Assembly (NCBI GenBank): GCA_023079485.1
Contig: CM041083.1
Span: 108,789,554-108,853,553, forward strand
Length of the DNA: 64,000 nucleotides
Direction: 5' to 3'
Origin: Archilochus colubris
Lineage: Eukaryota > Chordata > Aves > Apodiformes > Trochilidae
This document shows positions 12,891 to 26,100 of this stretch, in pieces. The notes beneath the pieces are model-generated. The model made no database searches, had not been told where the DNA came from, and saw nothing but the letters and a program-made list of their open reading frames with translations. A program made the position numbers and the translations under genes. Numbering within the stretch: the first letter of the stretch is position 1; the number at the start of each line of letters is the position of its first letter.

Positions 12891-13100
12891 TTGTTTTTAA
12901 AAATTCGCATTGTCCCCGGTTGCTGCCGTTTGGTATCCTCAGATAAAATACCTATTCTGCGAGGAGTCATAAAGATATGCTGTAACAGCTCATCCTCCCA
13001 TCCCCCCCTTCTCCTTCAGTTATCAACAGTGCGTCAGTGGAAATTTCCACCCTTTGCTAACGTGAGAGAAAGCACAAAGTTGCAAAGCAGCCTTTGGAAA

Positions 13101-13131
13101 GAGAGAGAGAGAGAGAGAGAGAAAAAAAAAA
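13101..13131. repeat. (GA)n microsatellite followed by A10
   Basis: About ten GA units run into ten A residues. The tract creates an EREREREKKK stretch in one open frame, which is a repeat artefact. Confidence 0.95.
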
Positions 13132-14687
13132 GCTATTGCCGTTTCAGGAACACAATGAAAAGCAGCATACGACTTGAAAGCAGAAATAAAATAAAATGCT
13201 CAAGAAATGGTGGGGCTGAAACAGTGCTGCAGAGAGCACCGCTTGGAATACAAACAAATAATCCTGCTAAGGGAAGGGGGCATGAGAGGCGTGGTGGATT
13301 TCCAGCAAGAATTTCTTCCCCCATCCTCCTTCCTTTTAGCTGCAATTGTGAGAGGATTTGGAAGGCTTCTTCCCAAGGAGAAGAATTAAGTGTCATCTGT
13401 TAAATTTACCAGTGGCTTTTAATGGTTTTAACAGAAAACACGATGTGCCCATTTTAAGGGTTATGCATCCTTCAGGTGTTGCTTTGAAGTATTTATAAAG
13501 AAGTCCAAGCTTAAAAATTGTTGAATTCCCTACACTTTTTACTGGGTAGCATCTCTTCATTCTAGAGACCAGAAAACAGTAGGCAGGTCAGTTTTCCAAA
13601 TATGTTAAGCTCAGTCCTGTTCCCCATGGAAGCCTGTGAGGATTTGTGAGGAGCTCTGAGCCCACCAGAGTTCCTGTAAATCCTTTTTGAGGCATGTTAT
13701 TCCTGTATCTCTCGGCAGCCCTGCTGCAGTCAGAGGAGCAGCACCTTCGCTGACGTGAGCTGGCACTGGTCCCTTGGCTTCAGGGATGCTCGGCCACAGC
13801 CTGTGCCAGCTGGGCATCTCTTCTGGAGGACTCATTGCTTCAGTACAGGCTGCAGGGAGATCTTTTTTCTATTGAACCCCTCACATACAAGAATTCAGTG
13901 TTTCGCTCTGGTCTTGCTAAAAAATACTTCAGAGCCGAATTGTGGCTATTAAGGTTCTTCAGGATTAAGATATCTGGCTAAGGAAAAGTTTCTTTGCTGT
14001 ATTTTCTGTGGTTGGGTTCCACCCCTGTGCAGCAATCCAGCATGCACTACTTGAGTAATCTCTGGCCTGATGGGTCTGCTCTCTGTGTAATATTTTTGAT
14101 GAATGCATTTAGTTGGATGAAAGTTAACTGCATGCAGCATGAAGAAGATGAGAGTGTGTGTTGTTCATGACACCATGCTCCTGTGTTTCCTGTTTGGACA
14201 CAGAGTTAATCTTCTGGTCTTGATAACCTTTATGAAGGTGGACTGTGAAGTATGATGCTCATACTATAGGTGACTTAGTCCACACCTCTTGCAGAACAAA
14301 TTCCTTGCTGTTAAGTACAGTTTTGAAATCAAACTGGGATGCTTGATCCTCCCTGAGTAATATGACTTCATTCTACGGATATCACTATCAGGTTATACTG
14401 ATGCTTCGTGAGGAGGTGGGCTTGAGTGGACTAGGCAGACAGAGGAGCTTTGCTAAGAGAACGTGTGAAGATTAAAATTAAATAGCTAGATGGGGAGTTC
14501 TGTGCTTATTTTCAACCTATAAATTGCTATTAGTCTTGGAAATGAGGTGAGTGGTTTACTCCCTTCAGTGGGATTTATGAGATGAATATGGTGTCTTTTT
14601 ACTATATAGTTAGTGTGGTGCCAAATGCAGACAAAGCAATAAAAAAGCTCCATTCACAGTGCTGGTTCATTCCCAGCGTTTCACTGA

Positions 14688-15085
14688 ACCACAGAATTGT
14701 CATAGTTGAAAAAGACCTCTCAGACCACTGCATCCAACCATCAACCTTTCACCCCTATGCAAAATAAGGTATATTTATCTATATCACTGTGCACTCTAGA
14801 GCATGTCCTGAAGTGCCTCATCTACTGTTTTTAAATACTTTCAGGAATACCGGAATACTCCACCATGCCCCACCATAGAAATAACTCCACCACGTCCCTG
14901 GGCATCCCTTCTGAGCATCTAACTACTGTGTCAGTAAAGAAATTTTTCCCAATCTAGACTAAACCTCCCCTGGTGCAACTTTGGGCCATTTCCTCTAGCC
15001 CCGTCATCCTCCTTCAGAGAAGAGGCTAATACCCACCTCCCTGCAACCTCCTTTCAGGTGGCTGTAGAGAACTCCCTATTTCAAG
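14688..15085 (-). mobile_element. CR1 LINE 3' fragment, old copy
   Basis: The stretch begins with ACCACAGAATTGTCATAG and runs through phrases typical of the reverse complement of CR1 3' ends: a 'gacctctcagaccactgcatccaacc' type segment, then 'ctgggcatccc' and 'aaatttttcccaatct...aacctcccctgg'. Relative to its own transcript it is on the minus strand, opposite to MRPS6. It is more diverged than the copy at 50 kb and 5' truncated, and it carries no usable reverse transcriptase frame. It lies about 850 bases upstream of MRPS6 exon 3. Confidence 0.8.
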
Positions 15086-15928
15086 GGAGGAGAGATGGCC
15101 AGTCACTCATTTTCTGCATCAGTGCATTTGCTTCTTGCAGAATTATAGTTGAGCTCACAAAGAAGGTTCAGTTCTTCAGCAAAGGAGTTTATTGCAGCAG
15201 TGACCTTGGTGACCTAAGATATTAATGGGGAGCAACGTTCTCCTTCCCCTAGGTAGGCGGTGGCTTTTTCTTAATAGATGTCAAAGATAGCTGTGTGGTG
15301 GACACAAAGTGCTGACCTTGAGCACTGGAGGTAAGAAATACCTTTTCAGTCCTGCCAAGTCAGCACGACAGTGTGGTCATCATGTTCCAGCTGCTCAAGG
15401 GGGCATTGCCTGTGTGTGGGTTCAGCTTCTACCCTCGTTTGGGATAAGTCCGTCTCCTTGGGTTTCTTTTGATGTTTTGTCTTCGTTTTAAAGGAAGAAA
15501 TGTGTCTGTGTGTATATAAGCCTGAGATGTCATGCTGGCATCTGTTTGCCAAAGAAACAATTCTGTGAATTTGAAGAAGCAGAATGCATGTTGTAACTGA
15601 AATGGATATGCCACCTTACCTTTTTTTTTAAGGCTGTTCAAATCAAGGTTTGGAGATAAGTGGAACAGGTACAGGAAGGGTAATCTGTCTTCAGTCACCT
15701 TGGGAAAGCAGTGCAGTACAACCAAGAAAAGTTCAGGCTTCAGTTGAACTTTTCTTCTTTGAAATCAAGACGATACTGTACTTTTATTTAAAACAAACCT
15801 GGTACCTACATGCAAGAAAAACCAAGAAAGTTTCATTTAAGAAATCGCACAGAACATCTGCTTGTATTAAAGTTGCTGCAGTACAGGTGTTTTTTTTATT
15901 ATCATTGTGTGTATGTTTCTCATTGCAG

Positions 15929-16109
15929 GTATTTTTTGATAGACTTAGAGGGCCCACCTTCGATTGTAGCGACCATGATGGATCATTTAGGACGTGATAT
16001 TGATGTAATTAGACGTGCTTTTGTAAAGCAACCCCTATCAAAGACAGAAGAATGCAATGGCATAATCCCAGACAACTATGAAGACAAACTAACTGCTAAG
16101 AAGAAGTGA
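15929..16109 (+). CDS. MRPS6: MRPS6 last coding exon, C-terminal part of bS6m
   Basis: The exon begins after CATTGCAG with a G that completes the split glycine codon, then encodes 59 residues, YFLIDLEGPP to DKLTAKKK, and the stop TGA at 16107-16109. DHLGRDIDVIRRAFVK matches the conserved S6 helix and strand (human: EHLSRDIDVIRGNIVK). The lysine-rich tail is shared with vertebrate orthologues. With exon 2 this gives 106 residues. Adding about 15 from the missing exon 1 predicts about 121, close to the human 125. No frameshift or internal stop is present, so the gene appears intact where visible. The product would act in the mitochondrial matrix in the small ribosomal subunit. The open frame extends upstream of the acceptor, but that part is intron. 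Confidence 0.95.
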
Positions 16110-16585
16110 ATATTTCAAATGCTGTGTTTGAAACTTTTTTTAAAATTATTATTTCTGCTTTGGAAAACAGTTGTGATAACTAATGTCTATCAAAAATAAT
16201 CAGGTTTTGCTATAATATATGTGTGGTACAGTATGCTGTCTGAAGTTATTGTAACATTTGAGGTTTCTTTTTGTTTCAAATAATTTGAACAGAATTTATC
16301 CGTGTGCTTATCTGATATTTTCCAACTCTGAAAATTGATTTTCTTTTCTCTTAGAACACTACATTGATAATGAAAATTTATCAATAATCAGAATGCTAAA
16401 AATAGCATTATTTTCTAAAGAAAAACTATTTCAGAAAAATGTCTATTTACATAAGAGATTAAGAAGTCTGCAGTGTGAATATAGCAGGGTAGGATGTGAT
16501 TTGTTGGAGGGATTTTTTTGCTTGTTTTTGGAAAAAGGTAATAAAAGCATTATTAAAAATAAACCTTGACTCATTTTTTAAAAGC
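16110..16585 (+). other. MRPS6: MRPS6 3' UTR (end approximate)
   Basis: This is AT-rich sequence after the MRPS6 stop, with no coding potential. The end is placed about 20 bases past the overlapping polyadenylation signals at 16540-16545 and 16558-16563. A further AATAAA at 16756-16761, followed by a T/GT-rich stretch, could give a longer form. Confidence 0.6.
16540..16563 (+). promoter_or_regulatory. MRPS6: Tandem AATAAA polyadenylation signals
   Basis: Two perfect AATAAA hexamers lie 18 bases apart, about 430 bases after the MRPS6 stop codon, and are followed by a T-rich stretch. They are the best candidates for the MRPS6 transcript end. Confidence 0.6.
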
Positions 16586-17583
16586 AGAAAAGGTACAAGA
16601 AAAAATAGTTTACCCTGCCAAAAGACACATCATACCTCTTTCTGTAAGGTAATAACTCTGTTCAAAGTACAGGTAAAAAATTACTCTCTATCGAAAAGGC
16701 CAGAAAATTCCAGGTGGCAGGTTAGAGAATAATTATGCTTTTATATCAACAGGCAAATAAAAGATGCTTTGTTTTACCATCAGCTAGACCCAAGTGGACT
16801 TTTCAAATGGAGAAAAACATCAGGACAAGAGTCTTAATGTATGTTTTGGCTTTCTTTTGTCCTTTTTTTTTTAAAAAAAGGAGAAATGGTAGTACATGTG
16901 AAAGACTTCAATGTAGCATGAACTTCTGCAGGTCTGACATAAATTCAGTAGTTTCCAGAGTAGTTTCCAGATTTCCTCAGAGTTACTGAAAGAATGCACT
17001 GGCCATTCCTCCCAACTGAGGAGTTGCAATATCTATAGAAACAAGTAAGTTGACACACATGCATTCTTAGGCAGAGAGGGTGATCTCCTCCATCACTCCA
17101 GTGCTGTGTATTGCAAAAGGGAAAGCCAATTGGGAGGGCAAGGTCAGATTCCCAGATCCCTGTGACAAGCTGCTCTCTAGTGTGCTATTTCATCACAACT
17201 TTTGTTTGTTCTCTTTTGTGAAGGCAGCTGGGTTATTAGGTTGTTTTTTTTTTTTGTTTTTTTTTTTTAGATACAGAACTCTGGGGGAGAAAAATGAGGA
17301 TTTCTTCTGCATGTCTTCTTTTTTAAGAAAAAAATGAATTAGAAAAATGAAAGAGGAAGTGTTCTTTCTGTACATCTTTATTTAGTAGATGTGAACTTGT
17401 ATGTGTTTGTGGCTTTGGCTGTTCCCTCTCTCCCACTTCCCCCCCTGGTTTTTATTTTTTTAAAACTACTTTTCTTTAAGAGTAGACTTTAACGTTCTGT
17501 CTTTTCTTTCCTGAAAAAACAAAAAGGGAGAATAGAGAGAATGCACTGCATGCTTAGTAAAGCTGGATGAATACTAGGTGTGC

Positions 17584-17604
17584 TTTTTTTTTTGGGGGGG
17601 GGGG
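17584..17604. repeat. T10 then G11 homopolymer junction
   Basis: Ten T are followed directly by eleven G. The G-run alone is too short to form four separated G-tracts, so I do not call it a G-quadruplex. It is a likely polymorphic or error-prone site. Confidence 0.9.
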
Positions 17605-20600
17605 TAGTTGCTGCCAGTTTCGATCATGTGGTTGCTCTGTGCAATGGTGCCTGCTCCAGGCAAAGCTTTTCGTATCAATGATTTTTGTGTGTAACACAGA
17701 CCTTCCTTCCAGACAGGTCTGAGCTTAGCTGAGAGGAGCTGAAGATTTATAAGTTTGAGGTACAGGTTGGGTTCCCTGAGCTGCCCTCTGTGGTGGCCTG
17801 CTGAAAACGCAGACTTAAAGCATAGAAGGTGCAAACTGCAAGCAAGGAAATACAGAATTCTTTAAATACATGCTTTTATTCAATTTTGAGTAAAGCATGT
17901 TTTAAAGTCCCTTTACCTCTGGCTAGAGCTGTGGACCTTAGATTTCATTTTAGTAGGAAAAATACATAAGCTTTCAGCTTCACAAAATGAAGAAAATTGT
18001 CAGCAGAGGTGGTACACATATAAATGTATGTTTGTCTTTATTCAGTTTCTGTCAGTGTAGTATTGAATTCTTCATTTAAGTTGTTCCAGTTTCTAGCTTG
18101 ATGCCTGCTTTCAGCAGGAAAATTGTAGATGCCCATTAGAAATGTGGTCATCAGCTTATTATGAAATACGTGACGTTATTCTTTGTGAGTTGAGACTTTC
18201 GGTCAGTCAGATGTTCATGCCCCTCTTTTCTGTGGAACTCATTTCTGATGTTAACTGAAGATTGATGGATGTCAAGAGCAAAAGACTTTGCTCATCCCAA
18301 GAGCAAATAAGCACTAGTGCATCTCTCAGAGCCTCAGCTGATCCCAAAAAAATACAGCAGTGCTGGCTCTGGGAGACAGTGGTGTCCAGCAGCCACAAAA
18401 CAAGGCATAAGGAGATGTTACCAAGCCTGTTTTCCTGGCTTCTGAAGTACTGAATATGCAAAGGGGAATGACTGAAAGTCTTCTTTGGCTTTGGGATAGA
18501 AACACAGACCACCGAAAGCAGCGGTCACAAGCAGAGCCACACTTGCCGGATTGGTGCGTGGTTACTTAAGCACTGGTGCTTTCTCAGCAGCAGGATTTAT
18601 TTATAAAAGGTCTGCTGAATAGCTGGCTCTCAACTGGATGTACTATTTTCTTCATAATTGATAGTTTCTAATATGATCATAATTTTATTTTATTTTATTT
18701 TTAATAGGGGGTGGGGGAGGCTAAGGAAGGAGTCTTGGGTTGCAATTTGTTCAGCCCAGTCAGCCACCCAGACTGGTAGTTAGATATTTTGGGAAGCTAA
18801 TGCATAACAGCGTGTGCCTTCTCAGATGCAGGAATGGACACTGGAGTACTTCAGAAGATCTGAGCAGTTCTGGGTTTGAACAATCTGAGTTGTGCCATGG
18901 AAAAAAGCAAGTAACTACCCCAAATGATCATAAATTCTCCCCACAGAGGAGGGGAAGCTTTAGTATGCCTTCCAGATGAGTTTGCCTTTTTGATTGTCGA
19001 TAGCTGGTTGTCCCACTCAGCTGTAAGCAGCTCTTGATCTCCAGGAGTAAAATTTCAGGATAGTATGTGGTGTTGCTGGAGAGACAGAAGAGTCTGTGCA
19101 GCCAAACCATGGCCAAATACCTAAAATGTCAAACTCCATTGGTATTCCCAAAGGCCTAAGCCTTTTGAATACCAGTACTTTAAATTTTGTTTACTAAAGA
19201 ATATGATAGTGAAGGTCTTCAGCCCATCCTTAGATTGTGTTCCAAAGTGTATAAAATAAGTAGTTTTATGCTCCTCGATATTCTGGGTTTCTTGTTTGTG
19301 GATTGTGGAGAAACACTGAGTTGGGTAAGTATTAAAATAACAACTGGCAGTTTTCCTGGCTCAGGAATGTTTTCTCTGTCTTAACCTTCAGCAAACAAAT
19401 GAGCACAAGTGGTTTTATGGTGACGATCTTAGGTATGTCTTCAATCACTCCTTTTTCCCGATCTGTCTGTTTCTCAGCTGAATCTTCAGCTCTGAAGGTT
19501 TCTTCTTCAGACTGGGGGCTCTGTGCCATCAAAGCATTCAGCACTCTGCTTGCAAAGCACTCGGTGTGGCTATGGGCTGTACCCCAGGAGGTTTGTGCAC
19601 GCAGTGATTTGCTCCCACGGACCCAGAGCCTGTGCACCTTCTGTACCCCGACTACTCTGTGAAAATCTTTTTTGTTGATAGAGCAAGTTGAAAGAATTTC
19701 AGGATCCCCTGTGTCAGCAGAATATTTCTGTCACTAAGTGTTTTAATGGCTCTCTGAAAGTCATCTTTCAGTGAGACTTCTACTTAGGAGTAAGGTGTTG
19801 GAGCTGCAGGCTGAGCTGGGTACGACAAACGCGGAGGGATGCGTTGCTTTGGAAGTCAAGTGAGGAGCAGTTATGAGTCAACATGACTCGTGCTCCTAAC
19901 TGTGGAACCTGGGCTTTGATCACTGAAACACATCACCTGTCACCTAATGAGATCAGTTTCTGTTCAGTAAGTTGTTACACTCTGTTTCGAAGGAAGCCTT
20001 TGAAATTTAAAGCATTTCTATGTAGGAGCCATAGGAGTTTCTCGCAAGACGTGACCACACATCCCTTCTGCTCGGAAGGTTCTTGGGATCTCTCCAGCAA
20101 TGCCAGGATCTCCAGCAGACAGGTTTGAGAACCGTAAGGCAAACCCCCCCAGGTATTTTCAACTCGTGGCATGTAGTCACCGGCTTAAGAATGATGTTGT
20201 TTAAAATGTGAGGTTCTTTTTACTGGCCTTTTAGATTTTATGATTCACTTATTTCAAACTTCGTTGCTGGCATGATTTTCACTTTACATCTGACTGAAGA
20301 GCTGTTAGAAAAACACATGCTACAGCAGATGAGATTCTTGATAAATTCGTTGGGACTGGTGCTGTGTCCCTCCACCCTCTGGAACAGAACAAGGAAAGTT
20401 AAAAACGTTATCATGATTGCCCCCTTTCCTAGGATTCATTGATACAGATGGGATAAAAGTGAGAATTTATATGGAGCCAAAACATGCATTTTCCCAACTG
20501 CTTCATGAATGGATGATTTAAAAAGTGTGTTGCTCCCTGAGAGCTATGTAGTGTGCTGCTTTCTTAGTGTTCCTTCACCAGACCTTTGAAAACCTAGTGG

Positions 20601-20745
20601 ACTGCCTTAGGCTACAGCTGCTCCTCTATGCACAGCTATCTGAGCAGTGGGAAAGTCACCACTTACTGAATTCTTATTAAGAAGGGGAGTGATACATTGA
20701 CAGATTCCAGTTCTGGAGTATTCAAGGTTGCCTTCTATTCTAAAA

Positions 20746-20779
20746 GCATTTTTTAATGGGAAGCAATTTTTAATGGGAA
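20746..20779. repeat. 17-bp tandem duplication
   Basis: GCATTTTTTAATGGGAA is followed immediately by GCAATTTTTAATGGGAA, with one mismatch. It looks like a small local duplication, with no visible function. Confidence 0.85.
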
Positions 20780-23151
20780 GCTGGGCGCAAACCTAGGAGA
20801 GTTTTCACCCGTTATTTTGCACTGTGCTAAGGCTGCCAACTCAGCCTGGTTTGGAGAATGCTAACTGGCAACCCAGAAAATCTGGTGTAGTAAAATCTTC
20901 AGCATGCTTATGTTCAGGATGGATTTGAGGGATAGTGTGACTCTACTCAATCAGTAAGAGGCCTGTGGCTGAGTTTTGTATGAGCAGATGTATCCTGAGA
21001 TTATGATGCGCTTCCTACCAAGGGAAGTCCTTTAGCCCCCTTAGCAGGGTTTGCAGACTTCTGAACTGCTTTTGATGAACTCATGACATTTCTGCCCAGA
21101 TGGTGGCTCGTGCACCTTGGAGAATGCCTAACATGTTCAGGGATCTCATGGAGCTTCTGACTGTAGTAATGAGATAAGTACAGCTCAGTTTTCCACTGAT
21201 GGCCAATGTGAAGGTTACATATAGGGAGATGTAGCTATGATTTTGAGTTTACTTTCACAAATCACCTAGGAAGCAGCAGTGGAGCAGCTTGTTGCATACT
21301 CAGTGTACTTGCAGACTGTCTGCTCCACCGATTTTTGGACTTGGCAAGAAGAATGAGAACGTCACATATAGTTGGTTCCATCTGTTTGCGTTGGTACCTG
21401 GGAGATGTATGACTGAGGAGAACATAAAGAGCAGGATTTTTATTATCTTATTAATGCATGGGCATCACTCCCATTCCCTTGCTCAGTGAGTGGGAATGTC
21501 GTGAAAGAAACACACTCACTCCTTAAATGCCAAGGAGGTGGGCACCTTAGAAATGCTAGGATCCAGAGCACTGGGGTAGAATGGTGACTGGGGCTGAACA
21601 TCCTGTTCAACAAAAAGTGGTTGCAGCCGTGGTCATAGCAGACCACACTGAGTGAAAAGTGTGATGGAGAGGGGTGCCAAAGGACTAAAGGTTCTCTAAG
21701 TATGGGCCACAGAGACCTGTAGGGATGTTGGGAAGGGGAACAAAGCACATCCCTCCCTCCTGCCTTGAAGCAATTTGTGTGTTTGCAGAGGAGTACTGGA
21801 AGCAGCTGGTGGATATGGGTCTGTGACCAGTGCACTCAAAGCGTAGATGTAAGACTTGTGCCACGTCAGCATGCTTGAGGAGAATCAAACCAAAATTGTT
21901 TGAGCCTCCAACCTGCTAACTATGAGGCAGGGTAGGATACTGCAAGTTGTACCAGTGACTGTGAAGTGCAAATGGTTTGCTTTAGTAATCCCTGTAATCC
22001 CCTATAAATAATGCTGACCCCTATATTGATGAAAAAATTACGTAACAGCTACACCCAGCCAGAAGGGAGAAAATAAACTAAACACACAAAAAAGAAATAG
22101 TGCACTCGTGATGCTGGTCAGATTCATCTGAGCTGCATTAGGGGAGCTTAGGATTCAAGCCAGAGAAAAGAGGACTATCATCAGGAAGGAAAATCTGTGT
22201 AATCTTGGGCTGGAAAAGTAGTTCTAAAGAAACTCCAGACCCCAAGGCTTTGTTTTTTATGCAGGATACAGAGTTGCAAGGTGGGGAACTGGTGTGTTGG
22301 GTCATGCTCAGCTACTGGTTCACGTGGACTTCCACTTTGGGTTCCTAACTCTGACTGGCCTCCAGGTCAGTAGTGGCTGACTATGTGATGTGATGGCTCT
22401 TCCGTGTTCAAAATGCACAGAGAAGTTTCTGCGCACTGGCACTGTGTTAACCTTCTCTGAAAAGCAACTGGGTGGATCAGGAGATAGACCTGCAAAGGGT
22501 TTCTGTCCCCAGGTTTGATATACCCATAGAGCTCTTGGGAGATGTTTGCACTGTGGCTGAAGGAAACTTTATTCTCTGGTTAGCAAAGGACTGTCAACTA
22601 CTGATTCATAGGCCTAAAATTTAGCTTTAAAAGTTGTGTGTATATTTGTTCAATGTACACTTAGATGCTTCGGACTATCCAAGGATCTAACTGTATCTCA
22701 GGCTGGGCTTTGGGTTGCAGTCTGCAGGAGTTGCATGTGACTGAGAGAGCTGACTGGCAGCAATGCCCATTTGATGGTCCTTAGATATGCCATGAGGGTT
22801 CTGGAGTGCACAGAGAGACCTGGACAGCGAGTGCTGGTGCTGCACCACCTCATTTCCTCTTGCCCCTCTCCTGATTTGCCACCTCCTGAGAAGAACTTCC
22901 CCACCATCATTTGTTGCCCCTGCCTAAAGGCTGCCAGTTCAGCCACTTGAACTTCTCTTGAGACCTGGGCTTAAATGTTGGTGGCATGCCAGAAAGAGGT
23001 GTGGGTGGATGGCCTGTGGCAGAGGTCAAGGGTGTCACAGCTACTGGTACATGGGTGGGCCAGAGCTGAAGTCACTTCATAAATTCTCATATGAATGTTC
23101 TTCTCTGTGCCCAAAGGACAAGTGCATCACCTTGATTAGATTCAATATTCT

Positions 23152-23192
23152 TAAAGATCTTTTCCAACCTAAGTGATCCTATGATTCTATGA
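23152..23192 (+). mobile_element. CR1 LINE 3' terminus, very short
   Basis: The sequence AAAGATCTTTTCCAACCTAA followed by GTGATCCTATGATTCTATGA is the characteristic + strand CR1 3' end with its octamer-like tail. The 5' limit is unclear and could reach about 23090. There is no coding content. Confidence 0.8.
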
Positions 23193-26100
23193 CTTGGGAT
23201 CTCTGTGCTGGGAGGTGCATTCTCACACCAGGTGGATGGTTGGTGCCTACCTGAGTTGGACGCAGCACTGGCTGGGCTTGTCCCTCTGCAGCACCTTGGC
23301 TCCCTCCATGATGAGAGGAGAGGCTCGGCTGGGACAAGGAGGATGGGGAGCAGTGGCTTTGAACACGACAAAATACAATTGGGCCTGTGCATGCACTACC
23401 ATACCTGAAGAGGCTTGAGGTGCCAGCTGGCACTGCCTGGGCTCTGCGTGGATGGAGGAAGTCCCTGGGCCTGGTGGCAGGGTGAGTAGCAAGCAGGACT
23501 TGCCTCTTGTGTGGAGCTTGCTGCAGTTCCCCTACACTGGTGCACCAGGTGATGTATGACCCTGGAGGAGACACAATGTCTGTGGTGGGGCAGGAGTGCA
23601 GTGGTTTGGCTGGTGCTGTGTTATCCTGTGGGTGTGTAAGGGATTTGGTCAGCTCTGGGAAAGCCATTGATGAGGTTCCCAGCCCATGGTACCAACCAAG
23701 GGGCTCTTCTAGCATCCCTGCTGACAGCTTGAGGCCAGGACAGTGGAGAGGGTCAGGGGAAGGGTGGCAGGAAGCCCACCAACAAGGCAGCATAGGGATG
23801 CTGCCCATCTTTCCAGTTGGCAAAATCTGCTGCAGGTTTCTCTGAAGGCTTTCTGTGCTTGGTGTGTGAATCACTACTGAGAAGTGCAGCACTTCTTGTG
23901 TAGGTCTGTGCTGCTGGCTTCTCCACAGCCTCTGCTGACACTGAGTAATCACTTGGAGATGATCAGGTCCGATGACTGAAGAGGATTATAAATCACAGCA
24001 TTGTAATCACTCCTGCACGTGACATTCCTCTTGACCTCTGGGAACTCTAAAAACAGCTGTGGTCCAAAACCCCCAGTTAATTGCACTGTGAAGAGCAAGA
24101 GCCCCCTCTGAGTGCTATTATGATTTGAATTACATGGTCTTTAAATGCTGTCATTTAAGAAAGTACAATAGCCATCTTCCTCATGTGAGAATCCACAGAA
24201 ATGTCATGGATTCTTTCAATGGTAAACGTGGTGAACCCACTGAAGCCACTTGAGTCCATCGTAGATGGTTTTACCAGAAGTATTTGCTAGAATATTTTTG
24301 TGAACATGAAAATTAGGAAGTCCAGGTGGCCATCAAGGTATCTTATTCTTGCAAACACGTGCACAGGCTTTTTTTTGTTCACTGATTTCTCTGTGGCTCT
24401 GGGTAAGGATGTGTGTTTACTTTGCTCACTCTGTTGATTTCAGTCCAACTGCTTACTTGCACAAAGCTAAGTGCATACCTGAAAATTTGCAGGATCAACA
24501 ATTTCCTTGATGTCAGCCAGGTCTAAAAGTCAGACCTTTCTGCAGAGTTCTCCTAAAATATTTCTAACAAACATTCCTTTAAAAATAATAGACTGGGTTT
24601 TTTTAAACTCTGAAAATGAAGTCTTGCAGTTTGATAGCATCCAAGTTATGAGTTTCCTCATTCAGATGCCAGTTTTTCCTCAGACCTGGTGAACATAAAA
24701 ATTTTGGAAGATTTTCCTGAGAGTTCAACTGTTTTGACTTATATCATTGCCAGTTAGTTTCTATAAGGATAAAAAGAAAAGCAACCCTTGGCAGAGAGAA
24801 GGCTCTCTAGGTGGGCCAATTAACTTTAATGAGTTTTCTCCTCTTTGCTATGCTTGTCCATTATTTGAAAATACCTTGTGGTGTTTGATGGAGAGCCTTC
24901 TGGGCTTTATCAAAAAGCTGATGGCTTGTCCAGGCTGGCATGTTTTGGTTATGCTTAGGAAGAAATAAAGACTTTTTCTGATTTCAGATAAAGAGATGCC
25001 ATTTGGTTCTGACATCTTTTAAAGTTCTGTTCCATACTTGGAGGTTGGACAGAATTTCAGTAAAAATGCCTGAATCATCTTTTTTCCCTTGTCCAGTTCT
25101 TTGTAGGTTTCCTACAGTACTTTTTAACATAAGTTAAAATTTATTTCTTAATTTGAGCCCCTTCATCAGGAAACAACCCATTTCAAACAGGACATGTCAA
25201 TCTTCTTTCTATTGTAGGAAGCTGCAGTTCGGAAGTACTTGCACTTACTTAATTTCAAACTGTTTCAGGTATTTTTCTACAATTAGATCCATTTTCACAT
25301 ACTCTTCTACACTTCTTTCATTTCTTCTTCAATGCATTGCTGAATCAATTTCTTCTCAGTTCCTCTAACTGAGCACTTCTATCAAAAGTCAGAAAGCTTT
25401 TTGAGGACTTTCATGTCTTTTGCAGAGATTATGGAGGAGATCAGGTGATGTGCACAGCAAGTCTCAAAGCATTTCTCAAGAACTGCGCTCTCCTGGCTTC
25501 ATAAAGTCATACACACCTTAAGGGCCAGAAGGTTCCTTAAATATTTTAATCTACTGGCTATCACAGGCTCTACTTATTGCTGTACTACAGCCTTCTTTGA
25601 GTTGACTCAACATGTTTGGTATGGCAAAGATTTTCTCTGAAAGGTAGCCAGACTTCAGAGGAAGATTTCAAGTGAAAGCTAATCTAGTCCCTCCTCAGGA
25701 AAGCCTCTTCCAGTGGTTAATCACTCTCACTTTAAAATACAAGTATTGTTTCTGCTTGTCTTCCAACTTGCCATCTGTTTGAGGGGTGCACATTCCCACT
25801 TTTAGGTTTGAGAAATCCAGGGATTTAGTTTCTGAAATGCATCTTCCCCTTGTCTCCTGGACCTTTAAAACAATTTTAAAAAAAGAAAGAAGGGAACCTC
25901 TGGTTCTCCAGTCTTCCAGTAACATAACAAAAGCAACCAATCTCTTTTAATATCAAATCTCACTAAAGTAGTGTTTTTTACTTGCAGGACTTTTTCCTGA
26001 TCTGCCCACTGCCTTTCCTATGGTTCATACTGTCTTGGGTGTTACTTTTGTAGACAAGCTTCTCCACATCCTCTACTGTTGAAAGAGTGAAAGAAGCACA

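Larger units (their letters stand above)
4319..15928 (+). other. MRPS6: MRPS6 intron 2
   Basis: This intron of 11,610 bases is bounded by a GTACGC donor and a strong acceptor, a T-rich tract and CATTGCAG ending at 15928. No further MRPS6 exon is expected, because exons 2 and 3 join in frame and together match the family without a gap. Inside are an X-box-like palindrome (4972), a WD40-like fragment on the minus strand (7745-7894), a T19/A11 pair (6522-6566), a CTCF-like site (10798), a GA tract (13101) and a CR1 copy (about 14688-15085). Other open frames, including one of 170 codons at 12891-13403 that runs through the GA repeat and one of 156 codons on the minus strand at 9470-9940, show no family resemblance and look like chance. 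Confidence 0.9.
16590..23090. other. Intergenic DNA downstream of MRPS6, no gene seen
   Basis: Both strands were read and only short open frames without family resemblance occur. The stretch holds a T-rich run (17244-17268), a T10G11 run (17584-17604), a (TTTTA)4 run (18681-18702) and a near-perfect 17-bp tandem duplication (20746-20779, one mismatch). No promoter-like CpG island is evident. Confidence 0.7.

Noticed and set aside
12891..13403. 170-codon open frame on the + strand in MRPS6 intron 2
   Set aside because: It runs through a GA/A repeat and has no family resemblance. It lies between MRPS6 exons that already join correctly.
17780..17793. GCTGCCCTCTGTGG as a CTCF site
   Set aside because: Spacing is one base short of the CTCF core and the rest of the motif is absent.
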